Below are positions 7,474-18,139 of a DNA stretch of 64,000 nt, in pieces. The stretch comes from an uncultured Bacteroidota bacterium. GTDB lineage: Bacteria; Bacteroidota; Bacteroidia; Bacteroidales; P3. A program made the translations under genes and the position numbers. The notes under the pieces are model-generated. The model worked only from the letters and a program-made list of their open reading frames with translations. It did no database searches and had not been told where the DNA came from. Numbering within the stretch: position 1 is the first letter of the stretch; the number at the start of each line of letters is the position of its first letter. The stretch spans positions 62,001-126,000 of the forward strand of contig CACYKY010000003.1 of the NCBI GenBank assembly GCA_902775135.1, written 5' to 3'.

Positions 7474-10400
7474 TCAGCTTTTGAGGATGGGTTGGACTTT
7501 GGTGACGCCGGGGAGGGATTCGAGGTCGTGGATGATGTCGTGGGCGGAGACGCGGAGGTCGGGGGTGTTGAGGGTGAGGGTGAGGTTGCGGCGGGTGTCG
7601 AAGACCTGGGCCTGGAGGGGGACGGTGCCTTTGTGGTGCTGGGCGAGGTGCTTGAGGTTCTTGCAGAAGGTGTCGTCGACGGCCTCGAGGGGCACGAAGA
7701 AGGAGAGCTTGGAGGTGTACTTGTCCATGACCTTGCTGAGGAGCATCATGGAGAGGACACGCAGGCGGGTGAAGGACTTGTCGGCGCCGGTCTTCTTGTC
7801 CTTGTAGTTGATGGTGCGCACCTGTGCGCGGACGTAGACGAAGGTGTTGTCGGTGAAGAAGTTCTTGAAGCTGGTGTACTCGTCGTCGTAGAGGCGGAGC
7901 TCGTAGGAGCCGGAGTAGTCGTCGATGACCATAGAGCCGTAGGGGTTGCCCTTGGCGGAGACGCCGTCCTTGACGCCGGAGACCATGCCGGCGAAGCGCA
8001 CCTCGCGACCGGAGAGCTGCTCGAGGGCGGAGAGCTGCTCGACGCCGATGTTGGTGAACATCTGCATCTCGAGCCGGAAGTCGTCTAGGGGGTGTCCGGA
8101 GAGGTAGGTGGAGATGACCTCCTTCTCGGCGCGGCAGCGCTGGAGGGTGGTCCACTCGGGGCATGCGGGGATGGGGGGATGGTCCTCTTCGGCGAGTTCC
8201 TCGCTCATGCTGAAGATGCTCATCTGGTTGGAGGCGGCGCCGTCCTGGGTGCGGATGGCCCAGCGGACGAGCTGGTCGAGGTAGGTGGGGGTGGTCTCGA
8301 GCTGGTTTTCCTTGAAGAAATACTGGGCGCGGTGCATGGTGCCGATGCCGTCGAAGGCGCCGGCCTTGACGAGGACCTCCATATTCTTCTTGTTGACGGA
8401 ATGCATGTCGACGCGCTTGAGGAAGTCGAAGATGTCCTTGTAGGGTCCGTTGTGTTCGCGCTCGGAGATGATGGCCTGGGAGGCTGCCTCGCCCATGCCG
8501 CTGATGGCGCAGAGACCGAAGCGTATCTTGCCGTCCTTGTCGACGCTGAAGTCCATCTCGGAGTCGTTGACGGAGGGTGCGGCCACCTCGACGCCCTGCT
8601 TGCGGCAGTCGTCCATGAGTTCGGTGACGCGCTTGATGTCGCTCTGGGCGCTGGTCATCACCGCCGCCATATACTCGGCGGGGTAGTGGGCCTTGAGGTA
8701 GGCCGTTTGGTAGGCCACCCAGGAGTAGCAGGCGGCGTGGGACTTGTTGAAGGCGTAGGAGGCGAACTTCTTCCACTCCTCCCAGATCTTGGAGAGGACC
8801 TCTTTGGGGTGGCCGTTCTTGGCGCCGCCCTCGTAGAAGAGCACCTCGAGCTCGTTCATCTTCTCGATTTGCTTCTTGCCCATAGCCTTGCGGAGGGTGT
8901 CGCTCTGGCCCCGGGTGAAGCCCGCCAGCAGGCGGCTGAGGAGCATGACCTGCTCCTGATAGACGGTGATGCCGTAGGTGTCCTTGAGGTACTTCTCCAT
9001 CACGGGGATGTCGTAGGTGATGGGTTTGCGGCCCTGCTTGCGGTCGATGAACTCGGGGATGTTGTCCATGGGGCCCGGACGGTAGAGGGCGTTCATGGCG
9101 ATGAGGTCGTCGATGACATGGGGCTGGAGCTCGCGGAGGTATTTCTGCATGCCTGCGGACTCGAACTGGAAGACGCCGACGGTGTTGCCGTCGCAGAAGA
9201 GCTTGTAGGTGAGCTCGTCGTCGAGGGGCAGGTGGTCGACATCGACCTCCTCTCCCCTAGCCCGTTTGACCATGCGGATGCAGTTCTTGATGATGGTGAG
9301 GTTCTTGAGTCCGAGGAAGTCCATCTTGATGAGGCCGACGTTCTCGACCACGTGGCCGTCGTACTGGGTGACGAGGACGTCGTCGCCGCTCTCCTTGTCG
9401 TTGATGACGCAGACGGGTGCCACATTGGTGATGTCCTGGGAGCCGATGATGACGCCGCAGGCGTGGATGCCTATCTGGCGGTTGGTGTCCTCGAGCTCCT
9501 CGGCGTAGGTGAGCATGCGCTTGAGCTGCTCGTCGTCGCCCTGCATGATGTTCTTCAGCTCGGGGACATAGCGGTAGCAGTTCTTGAGGTTCACCTTGGG
9601 GGACTTGCCCTTGTCGTCCTTGATGTTGTCGGGGAACCCACGGTCGGGGATGTAGCCCTTGATCTGGTTGACGGTGGCCAGAGGGATCTTCTCCACGCGA
9701 CCCACGTCGGCGATGGAGCTCTTGGTGGCCATAGTGCCGTAGGTGATGATGTGGGCCACGCGTTCCTTGCCGTATTTCTGTGTCACCCATTCGAGGACCT
9801 TGCCGCGCCCGGCGTCGTCGAAGTCGACGTCGATATCGGGCAGCGAGATGCGGTCGGGGTTGAGGAAGCGTTCGAACAGGAGGTCGTACTTGAGGGGGTC
9901 GAGGTCGGTGATCCAGAGGCAGTAGGCCACGACGGAGCCTGCCGCCGACCCGCGACCGGGACCCACGCTGACGCCGAGTTCCTCGCGTGCCGCGCGGATG
10001 TAGTCGGAGACGATGAGGAAATAGCCCGGGAAGCCCATAGTCTTGATGGTGTGGAGCTCGAAGACGATGCGCTCGAGGACCTCGTCGCTGCAGGCGGCCT
10101 TGATGTCGGCGGTGTCGGAGTCATCGGAGAGGTCGGTCCTGTCGGCCAAATAGCGCTTGCGGGCGCCCTGCCACACCAGGCGCTCGAGGTAGTCGGCCTC
10201 GAACTTGATGCGGTAGAGCTTGTTGTAGCCGCCGAGTTTCTTGATTTTCTTCTCGGCGGCCTCCTGGCTGAGGACCACCTCGCCCTTCTCGTTGCGGGTG
10301 AACTCGTTGAAGAGGTCCTCCTCGGAGAAGCGCTGGCGCCAGTCCTCCTCGCGGCCGAAGGACTCGGGGATGGGGAAGACGGGCATGAGGGGGTCGCTGT

Positions 10401-11436
10401 CGATGCTATAGACCTCCACCTTGTCGGCGATCTCCATCGTATTCTCGAGGGCTTCGGGGAGGTCGGCGAAGATGGCGGCCATCTCGTCGGGGCTCTTGAG
10501 CCACTCCTGCTTGGTGTAGTGCATGCGAGTGGGGTCGTCGTAGTCCTTCTGGGTGGCGAGGCAGATGAGGTGGTCGTGGGCGTCGCCGTGTTCCTCGAGG
10601 ACGAAGTGGGCGTCGTTGGTGGCGATGAGCTTGATATTGTGTTTGCGGGCCAGACGTATGAGTTCGGGCTCGACCTTCATCTGCTGGCGGTAGGTGTCGT
10701 AGTTGGCGTTGGGCTTGTCGGTCTTGTGGCGCATGAGCTCGATGTAGTAGTCGTCGCCGAAGCGCTCCTTGAACCAGAGCACCTGACGCTCGGCCTCGTC
10801 GAGTTTGCCGGCGAGGATGAGCTGGGGGATCTCGCCGCCCAGGCAGGCGGAGCAGACGATGAGGCCCTCGCGGTACTGCTCGAGGACGTTGTGGTCGATA
10901 CGGGGGCGGTCGTAGAAGCCGTCGGTATAGGCTATGGAGGCGAGCTTGCAGAGGGAGTGGTAGCCCTTGAGGTTCTTGGCGAGGAGGATGAGGTGATAGC
11001 CGGAACGGTCGACGATGCGCTCGCGGCCGTTCTCGGGGTTGAGTTCCTTGAAGTTCTTGTCCTTGTCGTAGAGGGTGCGGCGGGCGCAGTAGGCCTCGGT
11101 GCCCACGATGGGCTTGAAGATCTGGCCCTTGACCTTGGCGAGTTCCTCCTGCAGCTCGCTGAGCTTGGGGGTGCCCTCGGGGACCTCGGTGTTGGTGTAG
11201 AGCTCCTCGACCTCCTTGATGCGAGCCTCGAGTTCCTTGATGCGGTCCTTCACCTTGCCGTTCTCCTTGTTGACGGTGTCGAGCAAATCCTTGATGCCGA
11301 ACATGTTGCCATGATCGGTGAGGGCCATAGCGTACATGCCGTCGGCTTTGGCCTTATGGATGAGGTCGGGGATTTTCGACATACCGTCGAGCATCGAATA
11401 GTGCGAGTGCACGTGCAAATGAGTAAACTGCGCCAT
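7474..11436 (-). CDS. dnaE: DNA polymerase III alpha subunit
   Basis: The 1320-residue replicative polymerase catalyses chromosomal DNA synthesis. A PHP domain begins [18 protein letters not shown]. The palm shows [10 protein letters not shown] (~492) and PDIDVDFDD (~530) with two catalytic Asp, and [11 protein letters not shown] (~703) with the third. A helix-hairpin-helix ([20 protein letters not shown]) and an OB fold ([10 protein letters not shown], ~1142) follow. Residues ~60-115, inside the PHP domain between TDHGNMFG and [14 protein letters not shown], form an extra Lys/Glu coiled coil ([18 protein letters not shown]). A promoter (TATCTTTG at 11460-11467) precedes the ATG at 11436. The gene stands alone between repeat blocks. 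Confidence 0.97.
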   Translation of the reverse strand: MAQFTHLHVHSHYSMLDGMSKIPDLIHKAKADGMYAMALTDHGNMFGIKDLLDTVNKENGKVKDRIKELEARIKEVEELYTNTEVPEGTPKLSELQEELAKVKGQIFKPIVGTEAYCARRTLYDKDKNFKELNPENGRERIVDRSGYHLILLAKNLKGYHSLCKLASIAYTDGFYDRPRIDHNVLEQYREGLIVCSACLGGEIPQLILAGKLDEAERQVLWFKERFGDDYYIELMRHKTDKPNANYDTYRQQMKVEPELIRLARKHNIKLIATNDAHFVLEEHGDAHDHLICLATQKDYDDPTRMHYTKQEWLKSPDEMAAIFADLPEALENTMEIADKVEVYSIDSDPLMPVFPIPESFGREEDWRQRFSEEDLFNEFTRNEKGEVVLSQEAAEKKIKKLGGYNKLYRIKFEADYLERLVWQGARKRYLADRTDLSDDSDTADIKAACSDEVLERIVFELHTIKTMGFPGYFLIVSDYIRAAREELGVSVGPGRGSAAGSVVAYCLWITDLDPLKYDLLFERFLNPDRISLPDIDVDFDDAGRGKVLEWVTQKYGKERVAHIITYGTMATKSSIADVGRVEKIPLATVNQIKGYIPDRGFPDNIKDDKGKSPKVNLKNCYRYVPELKNIMQGDDEQLKRMLTYAEELEDTNRQIGIHACGVIIGSQDITNVAPVCVINDKESGDDVLVTQYDGHVVENVGLIKMDFLGLKNLTIIKNCIRMVKRARGEEVDVDHLPLDDELTYKLFCDGNTVGVFQFESAGMQKYLRELQPHVIDDLIAMNALYRPGPMDNIPEFIDRKQGRKPITYDIPVMEKYLKDTYGITVYQEQVMLLSRLLAGFTRGQSDTLRKAMGKKQIEKMNELEVLFYEGGAKNGHPKEVLSKIWEEWKKFASYAFNKSHAACYSWVAYQTAYLKAHYPAEYMAAVMTSAQSDIKRVTELMDDCRKQGVEVAAPSVNDSEMDFSVDKDGKIRFGLCAISGMGEAASQAIISEREHNGPYKDIFDFLKRVDMHSVNKKNMEVLVKAGAFDGIGTMHRAQYFFKENQLETTPTYLDQLVRWAIRTQDGAASNQMSIFSMSEELAEEDHPPIPACPEWTTLQRCRAEKEVISTYLSGHPLDDFRLEMQMFTNIGVEQLSALEQLSGREVRFAGMVSGVKDGVSAKGNPYGSMVIDDYSGSYELRLYDDEYTSFKNFFTDNTFVYVRAQVRTINYKDKKTGADKSFTRLRVLSMMLLSKVMDKYTSKLSFFVPLEAVDDTFCKNLKHLAQHHKGTVPLQAQVFDTRRNLTLTLNTPDLRVSAHDIIHDLESLPGVTKVQPILKS

Positions 11437-11459
11437 AATAACAAAAACTTTTCCGGATG

Positions 11460-11467
11460 CAAAGATA
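11460..11467 (-). promoter_or_regulatory. dnaE promoter -7 box
   Basis: The minus strand reads GACGTATCTTTGCATCCGG, giving TATCTTTG about 25 nt upstream of the dnaE start. Confidence 0.7.
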
Positions 11468-11564
11468 CGTCTTTTTTTCGATATTGGGGAAAGAAGATAT
11501 CAACAGCGGGGGGAGGGGGGCTTGCTGACGGGTGTGGGTCTTAGGTCTCCTGCTCGCCTACGGC

Positions 11565-11853
11565 GCGCGAAATCTGGTAAATCTTGTAAATAACTTTCCT
11601 TTCTGGGATTGTCCGGGTGCGGGGTCGGTTAAATCTCGTAGATTTTTACAAGGTATCGCTTGCTTTGCTTGCGATGATTTTTTTCTGCTGGCGCGAGTCA
11701 CGCGGAATTGTTTTTTTAGACCACGAATTACACTAATCTAACGAATTTACGACATCGGTTATGTGCCCCTTACAGGGGCGGGGATATGAAATGGGTATCG
11801 CGTTTACACAGGGGCGAGCCCATGTGCTGGGTTATGATGTCCTCAGGGCATTT
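11565..11853 (+). repeat. Dispersed repeat copy between dnaE and the YraN gene
   Basis: The first half (11565-11760: AAATCTTGTAAATAACTTTC, GGTATCGCTTGCTTTGCTTG, GACCACGAATTACACTAATC, GACATCGGTTA) is an inverted relative of 1422-1650. The second half (11760-11853) is the GC-palindrome unit ACAGGGGCGGGGATATG, ACAGGGGCGAGCCC, GTCCTCAGGGCAT. No gene is seen from 11437 to 11957. Confidence 0.75.
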
Positions 11854-11928
11854 TTGTTTTATAATGTGCGAAGTTATCTCCATTTTTTTAATCTTTGCCA
11901 AAAATTTGGTGAGATCAAAATGATTTCG

Positions 11929-11936
11929 TATCTTTG
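11929..11936 (+). promoter_or_regulatory. Promoter of the YraN-type gene
   Basis: TTTCGTATCTTTGCAGCC contains TATCTTTG. It overlaps an upstream ATG at 11934, which shows that the true start is the ATG at 11958. Confidence 0.7.
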
Positions 11937-11957
11937 CAGCCAAAAGCGAAAAGACAA

Positions 11958-12419
11958 ATGGCACGATTGAAAGGACTCATTCCTCGGGAGAACAAACTCA
12001 GGCCAGAGCAACGGCGAGAGGCGCTGGAACTGGGAAAATGGGGAGAACAGATGGTGACAAAGTATCTGGAGGACAACGGTTACACCATCCTCGAACGTAA
12101 CTACCGCAAGGGACACCTGGAGATTGACATCATCGCACTTGACCCTCACTCAGAGTTCAAAGCCCCCTATTCGGACATGAATGGGTTTGGCGACCTAGTC
12201 ATCATCGAGGTGAAGACACGCTCCTACGACGCCGTTTTGCAGCCAGAGGATGCTGTCGGCCACAAGAAACGTCTCAACTTGATAAGGCTCGGCAACCAGT
12301 ATGTCCGCAGCCATGGGCGCAAGGAGAATGTCCGACTCGATGTTATCGCTATTGTTAAAAACGAAAAAGGCATGGACTTCAAGCATATCAAAAATGCCTT
12401 CAATGTTATGAGGTTCTGA
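11958..12419 (+). CDS. YraN/UPF0102 family nuclease-like protein
   Basis: This 153-residue protein has the UPF0102 layout: GKWGEQMVTKYLEDNGYTIL, then ERNYRKGHLEIDIIALD, then LVIIEVKTRS. The Glu-Asp of EIDII and the EVK are the PD-(D/E)xK-like active-site positions of the Holliday-junction-resolvase fold. Biochemical role is unsettled across the family. The ATG at 11958 is chosen because the earlier in-frame ATG at 11934 sits inside the promoter. An insertion between the two motif halves (DPHSEFKAPYSDMNGFGD) is typical of Bacteroidota members. The next gene starts 35 nt downstream and may be co-transcribed. Confidence 0.88.
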   Translation: MARLKGLIPRENKLRPEQRREALELGKWGEQMVTKYLEDNGYTILERNYRKGHLEIDIIALDPHSEFKAPYSDMNGFGDLVIIEVKTRSYDAVLQPEDAVGHKKRLNLIRLGNQYVRSHGRKENVRLDVIAIVKNEKGMDFKHIKNAFNVMRF

Positions 12420-12454
12420 ATAATGAATCTGTTTTACGAATGAATGTTTGAGCG

Positions 12455-13483
12455 ATGAATAATGATGGGATATATCCTGTGGAGGAGGTGATGGGGGCAG
12501 GGGTGACGCTGTTTGCGAACGTGTTCAGCCGGAAGGCTGAGCGGCGGATGCTGGGCGCTGTGCTGCGGAGTTTCGCCTCGGGGAAATACTGGAAGACCGT
12601 TTGCGAGGCTCGCGCCTACCTGCGCGACGGCGACCAGGAGATGTACAAAGCCTGCAAGGCGATGCTGCCGGTGGTGGCCTTCGGCGGCGTCTTCGAGGGC
12701 GGCCATTCGAAGGGCCACCTGGTGCGATATAACCATATCGTGGTGATAGATATAGACCATCTGGAGGGTGCGGCGTTGCCGACGGCAGTAGGGCAGCTGC
12801 GGGAGGACGAGTATGTCTTTGCCTACTGGCTGTCGCCTTCGGGAGAGGGACTCAAGGGGTTGGTGCGCATCAGCGGCGACGACGGGGGCAGGGTCGACGA
12901 GTACCACCACAGGGCCTTCCGGCAGCTGACAGCCCATTTCAAGAGGGCGTATGGCATCGACATCGACCAGTCGGGTTCCGACTACTCCCGTCTCTGCTAC
13001 GCCTGCTGGGATGAGCATCTAGCGATAAAAGAGACCGCGCGTGTGTTTTCGGTGGAGGACAAGGAAGAGATTCCTGAAAGGGCGCCGGAGGGCGGCCTCC
13101 GCTGTCAGCCGAAGGCGCTAGAGGCCCAAGGGAAGAGGAGCTACAGTCGCAGGACGGACATCAAGACCGTAGAGGACATCATCAGATACCTGCGCGACAG
13201 CGGGCGCTCGATCACCCATGACTATGACTGCTGGGTGCGGGTGGCGTATGCCATTGCCGCCACATTCACTCCCCGGACGGGGCTGTCGCTTTTCCTGCAG
13301 CTCAGTCGGCAGGATGCCGACAAATACGACGAAGAGGCTTGCCGACGGATGTTCGACTACTGCTGTAGGCATACCGACGGGCAGGTGTCGCTCGGCACGG
13401 TGGTCTACCTGGCGAGGAACGCGGGATGGGTCCCCAGCGGGTCCAGAAGGAGGAAGGAAACGGGAGGAAACGAGGGGAACTGA
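12455..13483 (+). CDS. BT4734/VirE-N-like primase-domain protein
   Basis: This 342-residue protein resembles the Bacteroidota BT4734/BF3469 family, related to archaeo-eukaryotic primases. The N-terminal domain has HIVVIDIDHLEG (~92-103, Asp pair) and YWLSPSGEGLKGLVRI, with GSDYSRLCY near 175; these are the usual signature positions. The C-terminal part (DYDCWVRVAYAIAATF ... YDEEACRRMFDYCC) resembles a PriCT-2 domain. Many relatives carry a helicase/ATPase after this or occur on mobile elements; here it ends without one and lies alone after the YraN gene. A role in priming or plasmid/phage replication is inference. A run of Arg/Lys and Gly at the C-terminus (SRRRKETGGNEGN) follows the folded part. 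Confidence 0.75.
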   Translation: MNNDGIYPVEEVMGAGVTLFANVFSRKAERRMLGAVLRSFASGKYWKTVCEARAYLRDGDQEMYKACKAMLPVVAFGGVFEGGHSKGHLVRYNHIVVIDIDHLEGAALPTAVGQLREDEYVFAYWLSPSGEGLKGLVRISGDDGGRVDEYHHRAFRQLTAHFKRAYGIDIDQSGSDYSRLCYACWDEHLAIKETARVFSVEDKEEIPERAPEGGLRCQPKALEAQGKRSYSRRTDIKTVEDIIRYLRDSGRSITHDYDCWVRVAYAIAATFTPRTGLSLFLQLSRQDADKYDEEACRRMFDYCCRHTDGQVSLGTVVYLARNAGWVPSGSRRRKETGGNEGN

Positions 13484-13526
13484 CGGGAAAGGAAAAAAAA
13501 GATGGCTACGATTGGAAAAAAATTCG

Positions 13527-13534
13527 TAATTTTG
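13527..13534 (+). promoter_or_regulatory. Promoter of the coiled-coil exported protein
   Basis: AAATTCGTAATTTTGCACTT contains TAATTTTG, ~60 nt before the ATG at 13595. Confidence 0.65.
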
Positions 13535-13594
13535 CACTTTGAAAGATTTTCATGAAAGTAGATAATTAGGTATAATAATATAAAAAACAACATT

Positions 13595-14320
13595 ATGATG
13601 AAGAAACTGCTTTTATTACCCGCCATGCTGATGGCATTCACGATGGTGATGGCCCAGAACATCGAGGCGAAGAGTGTCCAGGTGGGCACGGTGACGGCCC
13701 CGGGCTTCAGCGTCACCATCCAGAAGAAGACCGACCTGGTGCAGGACGCCATGAACAAGCGCCTGAAGGACGCCGGCCTGAAGACCAAGAAGAGCGAGGG
13801 GTTCATCGCCGCCCTCGACCAGCTCTTTGCTGAGATCGCCACCGACCCCATCAACCTCTACACCAAGGTGGAGAAGGATAGCAAGAACAGCGCTACGGTG
13901 ACCGTCTGCGTCATTCCCACGGACCTCACCGCCGACCGCGAGACCATGCAGGCCAATGTGCGCCGCTTCGTGGAGGGCTTAGTGCAGTATGTGAACAAAT
14001 ATGAGGCCCAGAACAACATGGAGGCCGAGCAGGGCAACCTGAAGAAAGCCCAGAAGAGCCAGAGCAAGGCTGTGGCCGCTGTGGAGAAGCTGGACAAGAA
14101 CATCCAGAAGAACAAGGAGAAGATTGCCGACAAGAAGAAGGACATTGAGAACTACAAGAAGAAGATCAAGGAATGCGAGGAGGACATCAAGAAGCTGGAG
14201 GCCGAGATTGCCAAAGACCAGGACAAGAAGACCAGTGCCCAGAAGGATGTGGACAAAGCCAACGACAACGTGAAGAGTGTGCAGGGCGAGGTGGAGAAAT
14301 ACCGCCAGCAGGCCGAATAG
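13595..14320 (+). CDS. Exported coiled-coil protein of unknown function
   Basis: The 241-residue product has a signal peptide (MMKKLLLLPAMLMAFTMVMA, cleavage after AMA|QN likely). Residues ~22-125 form a globular domain with no family I recognise (VGTVTAPGFSVTIQKKTDLV). From ~130 to the end the chain is an almost unbroken Lys/Glu/Gln coiled coil (IQKNKEKIADKKKDIENYKK). It should sit in the periplasm or at the inner face of the outer membrane, perhaps as a spacer or scaffold; this is inference. It has its own promoter and a strong terminator, so it is a single-gene unit. Confidence 0.8.
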   Translation: MMKKLLLLPAMLMAFTMVMAQNIEAKSVQVGTVTAPGFSVTIQKKTDLVQDAMNKRLKDAGLKTKKSEGFIAALDQLFAEIATDPINLYTKVEKDSKNSATVTVCVIPTDLTADRETMQANVRRFVEGLVQYVNKYEAQNNMEAEQGNLKKAQKSQSKAVAAVEKLDKNIQKNKEKIADKKKDIENYKKKIKECEEDIKKLEAEIAKDQDKKTSAQKDVDKANDNVKSVQGEVEKYRQQAE

Positions 14321-14344
14321 TGGCGGGTGCATAGAGAGACAACG

Positions 14345-14376
14345 AGGCGGCGCCGCTCAGCAGAGCGGCGCCGCCT
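14345..14376. terminator. Strong bidirectional terminator between convergent genes
   Basis: AGGCGGCGCCGCT pairs perfectly (13 bp) with AGCGGCGCCGCCT across the loop CAGCAG. A short T run follows on the + strand. It separates the coiled-coil gene (+) from the lipoprotein gene (-). Confidence 0.8.
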
Positions 14377-14420
14377 ATCGTTTTGCTCACGTATGGCTTG
14401 GCTGTCAAGCTTTCCGGAGT

Positions 14421-14951
14421 CTAATCCTCGCGGGGGAGCACCACGCGGAAGGCGAGGGACTTGCCGTTGACGAGGGTGCCGGAGACACTGAGGATGAGGG
14501 AGGTGTCGGTGAGGGTGGTCTCAGCGGTACCGCTGGTGAAGGCCGAAGCGTTGGAGACATTGTTGCCGTTGAGGAAATACCAGAGGTGGGGACCATTCTG
14601 ATACTGGAGGTCGAAGATGTCCTCCTGCGACTGGACGGCGGGGCCCTCGACGACGATGTGGAAATGGAGCACATGGTCGGCATCCTCCTGGGTGAGGTCG
14701 TAGGTGCGGTTGGCGACATCCTGGATGTGGCAGTCTACCATGAAGTAGATGCCATCCTTCTCGCCGGAGAAGCCCAGCTGGGCGTTGTTGCTGTTGACGT
14801 TACCCTCGGCACCTTCGGCCTGATAGACCTTGCCATTGTAGACCAACTGGTTGTCGGCAGCGGTGGGGGTGGATTTGTCGTCGTCCTTGCCGCAGGCGGC
14901 AAAGAGCATTGTGGCGGCAGCCACAAACATCATGATTCGTTTCAGTTTCAT
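14421..14951 (-). CDS. Predicted lipoprotein, function unknown
   Basis: The 176-residue product has a lipoprotein signal (MKLKRIMMFVAAATMLFAAC, lipobox FAAC, then GKDDDKS). The acidic stretch after the Cys resembles Bacteroidota surface-export signals, so the outer surface is possible. The mature part is beta-rich (NQLVYNGKVYQAEG, GIYFMVDCHIQD, YDLTQEDADHVLHFHIVVEG) and looks like a small calycin- or lipocalin-like barrel, though I cannot assign a family. No partner genes are adjacent, and no clear promoter box was found upstream. Confidence 0.75.
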   Translation of the reverse strand: MKLKRIMMFVAAATMLFAACGKDDDKSTPTAADNQLVYNGKVYQAEGAEGNVNSNNAQLGFSGEKDGIYFMVDCHIQDVANRTYDLTQEDADHVLHFHIVVEGPAVQSQEDIFDLQYQNGPHLWYFLNGNNVSNASAFTSGTAETTLTDTSLILSVSGTLVNGKSLAFRVVLPRED

Positions 14952-15443
14952 AGCTATAATTTTAATGGGTTGTTTGCTTCTTTGATTTCTAATTTCTAAA
15001 CTCTAATTTCTAAGTGGGCTAGCGCGGGGCTTATTTTAGTTAATAGTTAATAGATAATAGATAATAGTTAATTCTTTAGTTTATAGTTTATAGATAATAG
15101 TTTTTGTTCTGCATGGGTCTTGGGGGTGGACCACGAATTACACTAATCTAACGAATGGACGGATGTTTTGTTATGTGCCCCTTACAGGGGCGGGGATGTG
15201 ATATGGGTAATCCGTTTACACAGGGGCAAGCCCCTGTGCTGGGTTATGATGCCCTTTCAAGGCAGAAGGCTTCTTTGATTATTGATTTCTAAATTCTTAT
15301 TACTAAGTGAGTTTTGATTTCTAAATTCTAAGTGAAACAACAAATCTAATTACGAATCACCATTCACAATTCACTATTCACAATTCACTATTCACAATTC
15401 ACTCATCACCATTCACAATTCACTATTCACTCATCACCATTCA
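14952..15443 (+). repeat. Repeat-filled gap: short tandems plus a dispersed repeat copy
   Basis: 14985-15015 and 15285-15335 hold TTTCTAAATTCTAA-type words. 15042-15095 is an AGTTAATAGATAATAG tandem. 15128-15265 is the GACCACGAATTACACTAATC plus GC-palindrome unit. 15355-15446 is a long ACAATTCACTATTCACAATT tandem touching the ettA stop. No gene is seen. Confidence 0.75.
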
Positions 15444-17114
<1,671 letters not shown>

Positions 17115-17144
17115 AAAAAAATGTATTTTAGATGATAACGCGGA

Positions 17145-17163
17145 AAGAGCACAAATATTGTGC
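17145..17163. promoter_or_regulatory. Palindromic element between divergent genes
   Basis: GCACAAATATTGTGC is a near-perfect palindrome; the minus strand reads CAATATTTGTGC, which includes a TATTTG-like box ~35 nt from the ettA start. It may serve as promoter or operator for one or both of the divergent genes. Confidence 0.4.
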
Positions 17164-17204
17164 AATAAAAAGAGCGGCGCTGCGTTTTTATTGGAAACCA
17201 ACAC

Positions 17205-18068
17205 ATGATGAATGCCATGAAACGAATTGCCATCCTCTTTACCGCCGTGCTGCTGCTGAGTGGCTGCAGCCAGAAGGTCGACGACCTGAAGATCATCTCG
17301 TTCAACATCCGCTACAACTCGTGGAACAATATCGACGGAGACAACGGCTGGCCCTACCGCAAGGGCGCTGTGGTGCGCATGGTGGAGCAGGAGCGTCCCG
17401 CCGCTATGGGACTGCAGGAGGCGCTGATTGACCAGCTGCAGTACCTCGACAGCAGTCTGCCGCAGTACCGCCGCATCGGTGTAGGGCGCGACGACGGCAA
17501 GGAAGCCGGCGAGTTCATGGCCATCTACTACGACACCTTGCGGCTGGAGCTGCTCTCGGACACCACCCGATGGCTCAGCGAGACCCCCGAGGTGCCGTCG
17601 AAATACGAAGGTGCCGGCTGCTACCGCACCGTCACCGTTGCGCGCTTCCGCGACCGCCAGAGCGGCAAGGAGTTTGCCTACCTCAACACCCACCTCGACC
17701 ACGTGAGCGACGACGCCCGCGTGCGCGGAGCGCAGGTGATTGCCTGGACGGTGGCCACCGAATTGAACAAGGAAAGAACTGGCGGCATACCCGTCATCGT
17801 GGGTGGCGACATGAACACCGAAGGCGACAGCTCGGAATACAGCCCCTTCGCCTTCTTCCGTCGTGTCGGCCTGCAGGATGCCCGCACCCTCACCGACAGC
17901 ACCAGCTGTGCCATCACCTACAACGCCTATGGCCAAGCGGAGGGTTCGGTCATCGACCACTTCTTCGTCCGCGATGCCCAGGTCCTCCGCTTCAGCACCC
18001 TCGACGGCGACTACGGCGTCCCCTACATCTCCGACCACTACCCGATAGAGATCCTGCTGCGGCCGTAG
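17205..18068 (+). CDS. Endonuclease/exonuclease/phosphatase-family lipoprotein
   Basis: The 287-residue product begins with a lipoprotein signal (AILFTAVLLLSGC). The mature part has the EEP catalytic set: SFNIRYNSW (Asn), GLQEALID (Glu), NTHLDHVSDDAR (His/Asp), VGGDMNTEGDSS (Asp, Asn), VIDHFFVRD (Asp) and ISDHYPIEI (His). All expected metal and catalytic residues are present, so it is likely an active phosphoesterase tethered to the envelope. Substrate is unknown; secreted Bacteroidota relatives are annotated as nucleases or inositol/sphingolipid phosphatases. The start could be 17205, 17208 or 17217; the last gives the most compact signal peptide. Confidence 0.88.
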   Translation: MMNAMKRIAILFTAVLLLSGCSQKVDDLKIISFNIRYNSWNNIDGDNGWPYRKGAVVRMVEQERPAAMGLQEALIDQLQYLDSSLPQYRRIGVGRDDGKEAGEFMAIYYDTLRLELLSDTTRWLSETPEVPSKYEGAGCYRTVTVARFRDRQSGKEFAYLNTHLDHVSDDARVRGAQVIAWTVATELNKERTGGIPVIVGGDMNTEGDSSEYSPFAFFRRVGLQDARTLTDSTSCAITYNAYGQAEGSVIDHFFVRDAQVLRFSTLDGDYGVPYISDHYPIEILLRP

Positions 18069-18081
18069 CCGATTGCCGACC

Positions 18082-18120
18082 ACACAAAAAGAGGCCGCCC
18101 GATCGGGTGGCCTCTTGTGT
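18082..18120. terminator. Bidirectional terminator between convergent genes
   Basis: ACACAA then GAGGCC-CCCGATCGGG-GGCCTC then TTGTGT form a long hairpin with short A and T flanks. It serves the lipoprotein gene (+) and the EF-G paralogue (-). Confidence 0.75.
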
Positions 18121-18139
18121 AATAAAGTGAGCGCAACGC

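Noticed and set aside
8092..11544. 1150-codon ORF on the + strand opposite dnaE
   Set aside because: It mirrors the codon pattern of dnaE (Val/Leu/Gly/Asp/Glu-rich) and has no domain; it is an antisense shadow.
14345..14376. 13-bp perfect palindrome considered as an operator
   Set aside because: Its position between convergent genes, with a following T run, fits a terminator better.
17115..18083. Upstream extension of the ettA frame, giving 879 codons
   Set aside because: The extension lies antisense to a clear EEP lipoprotein gene and has no ABC-F homology; the family start at 17114 is clear.
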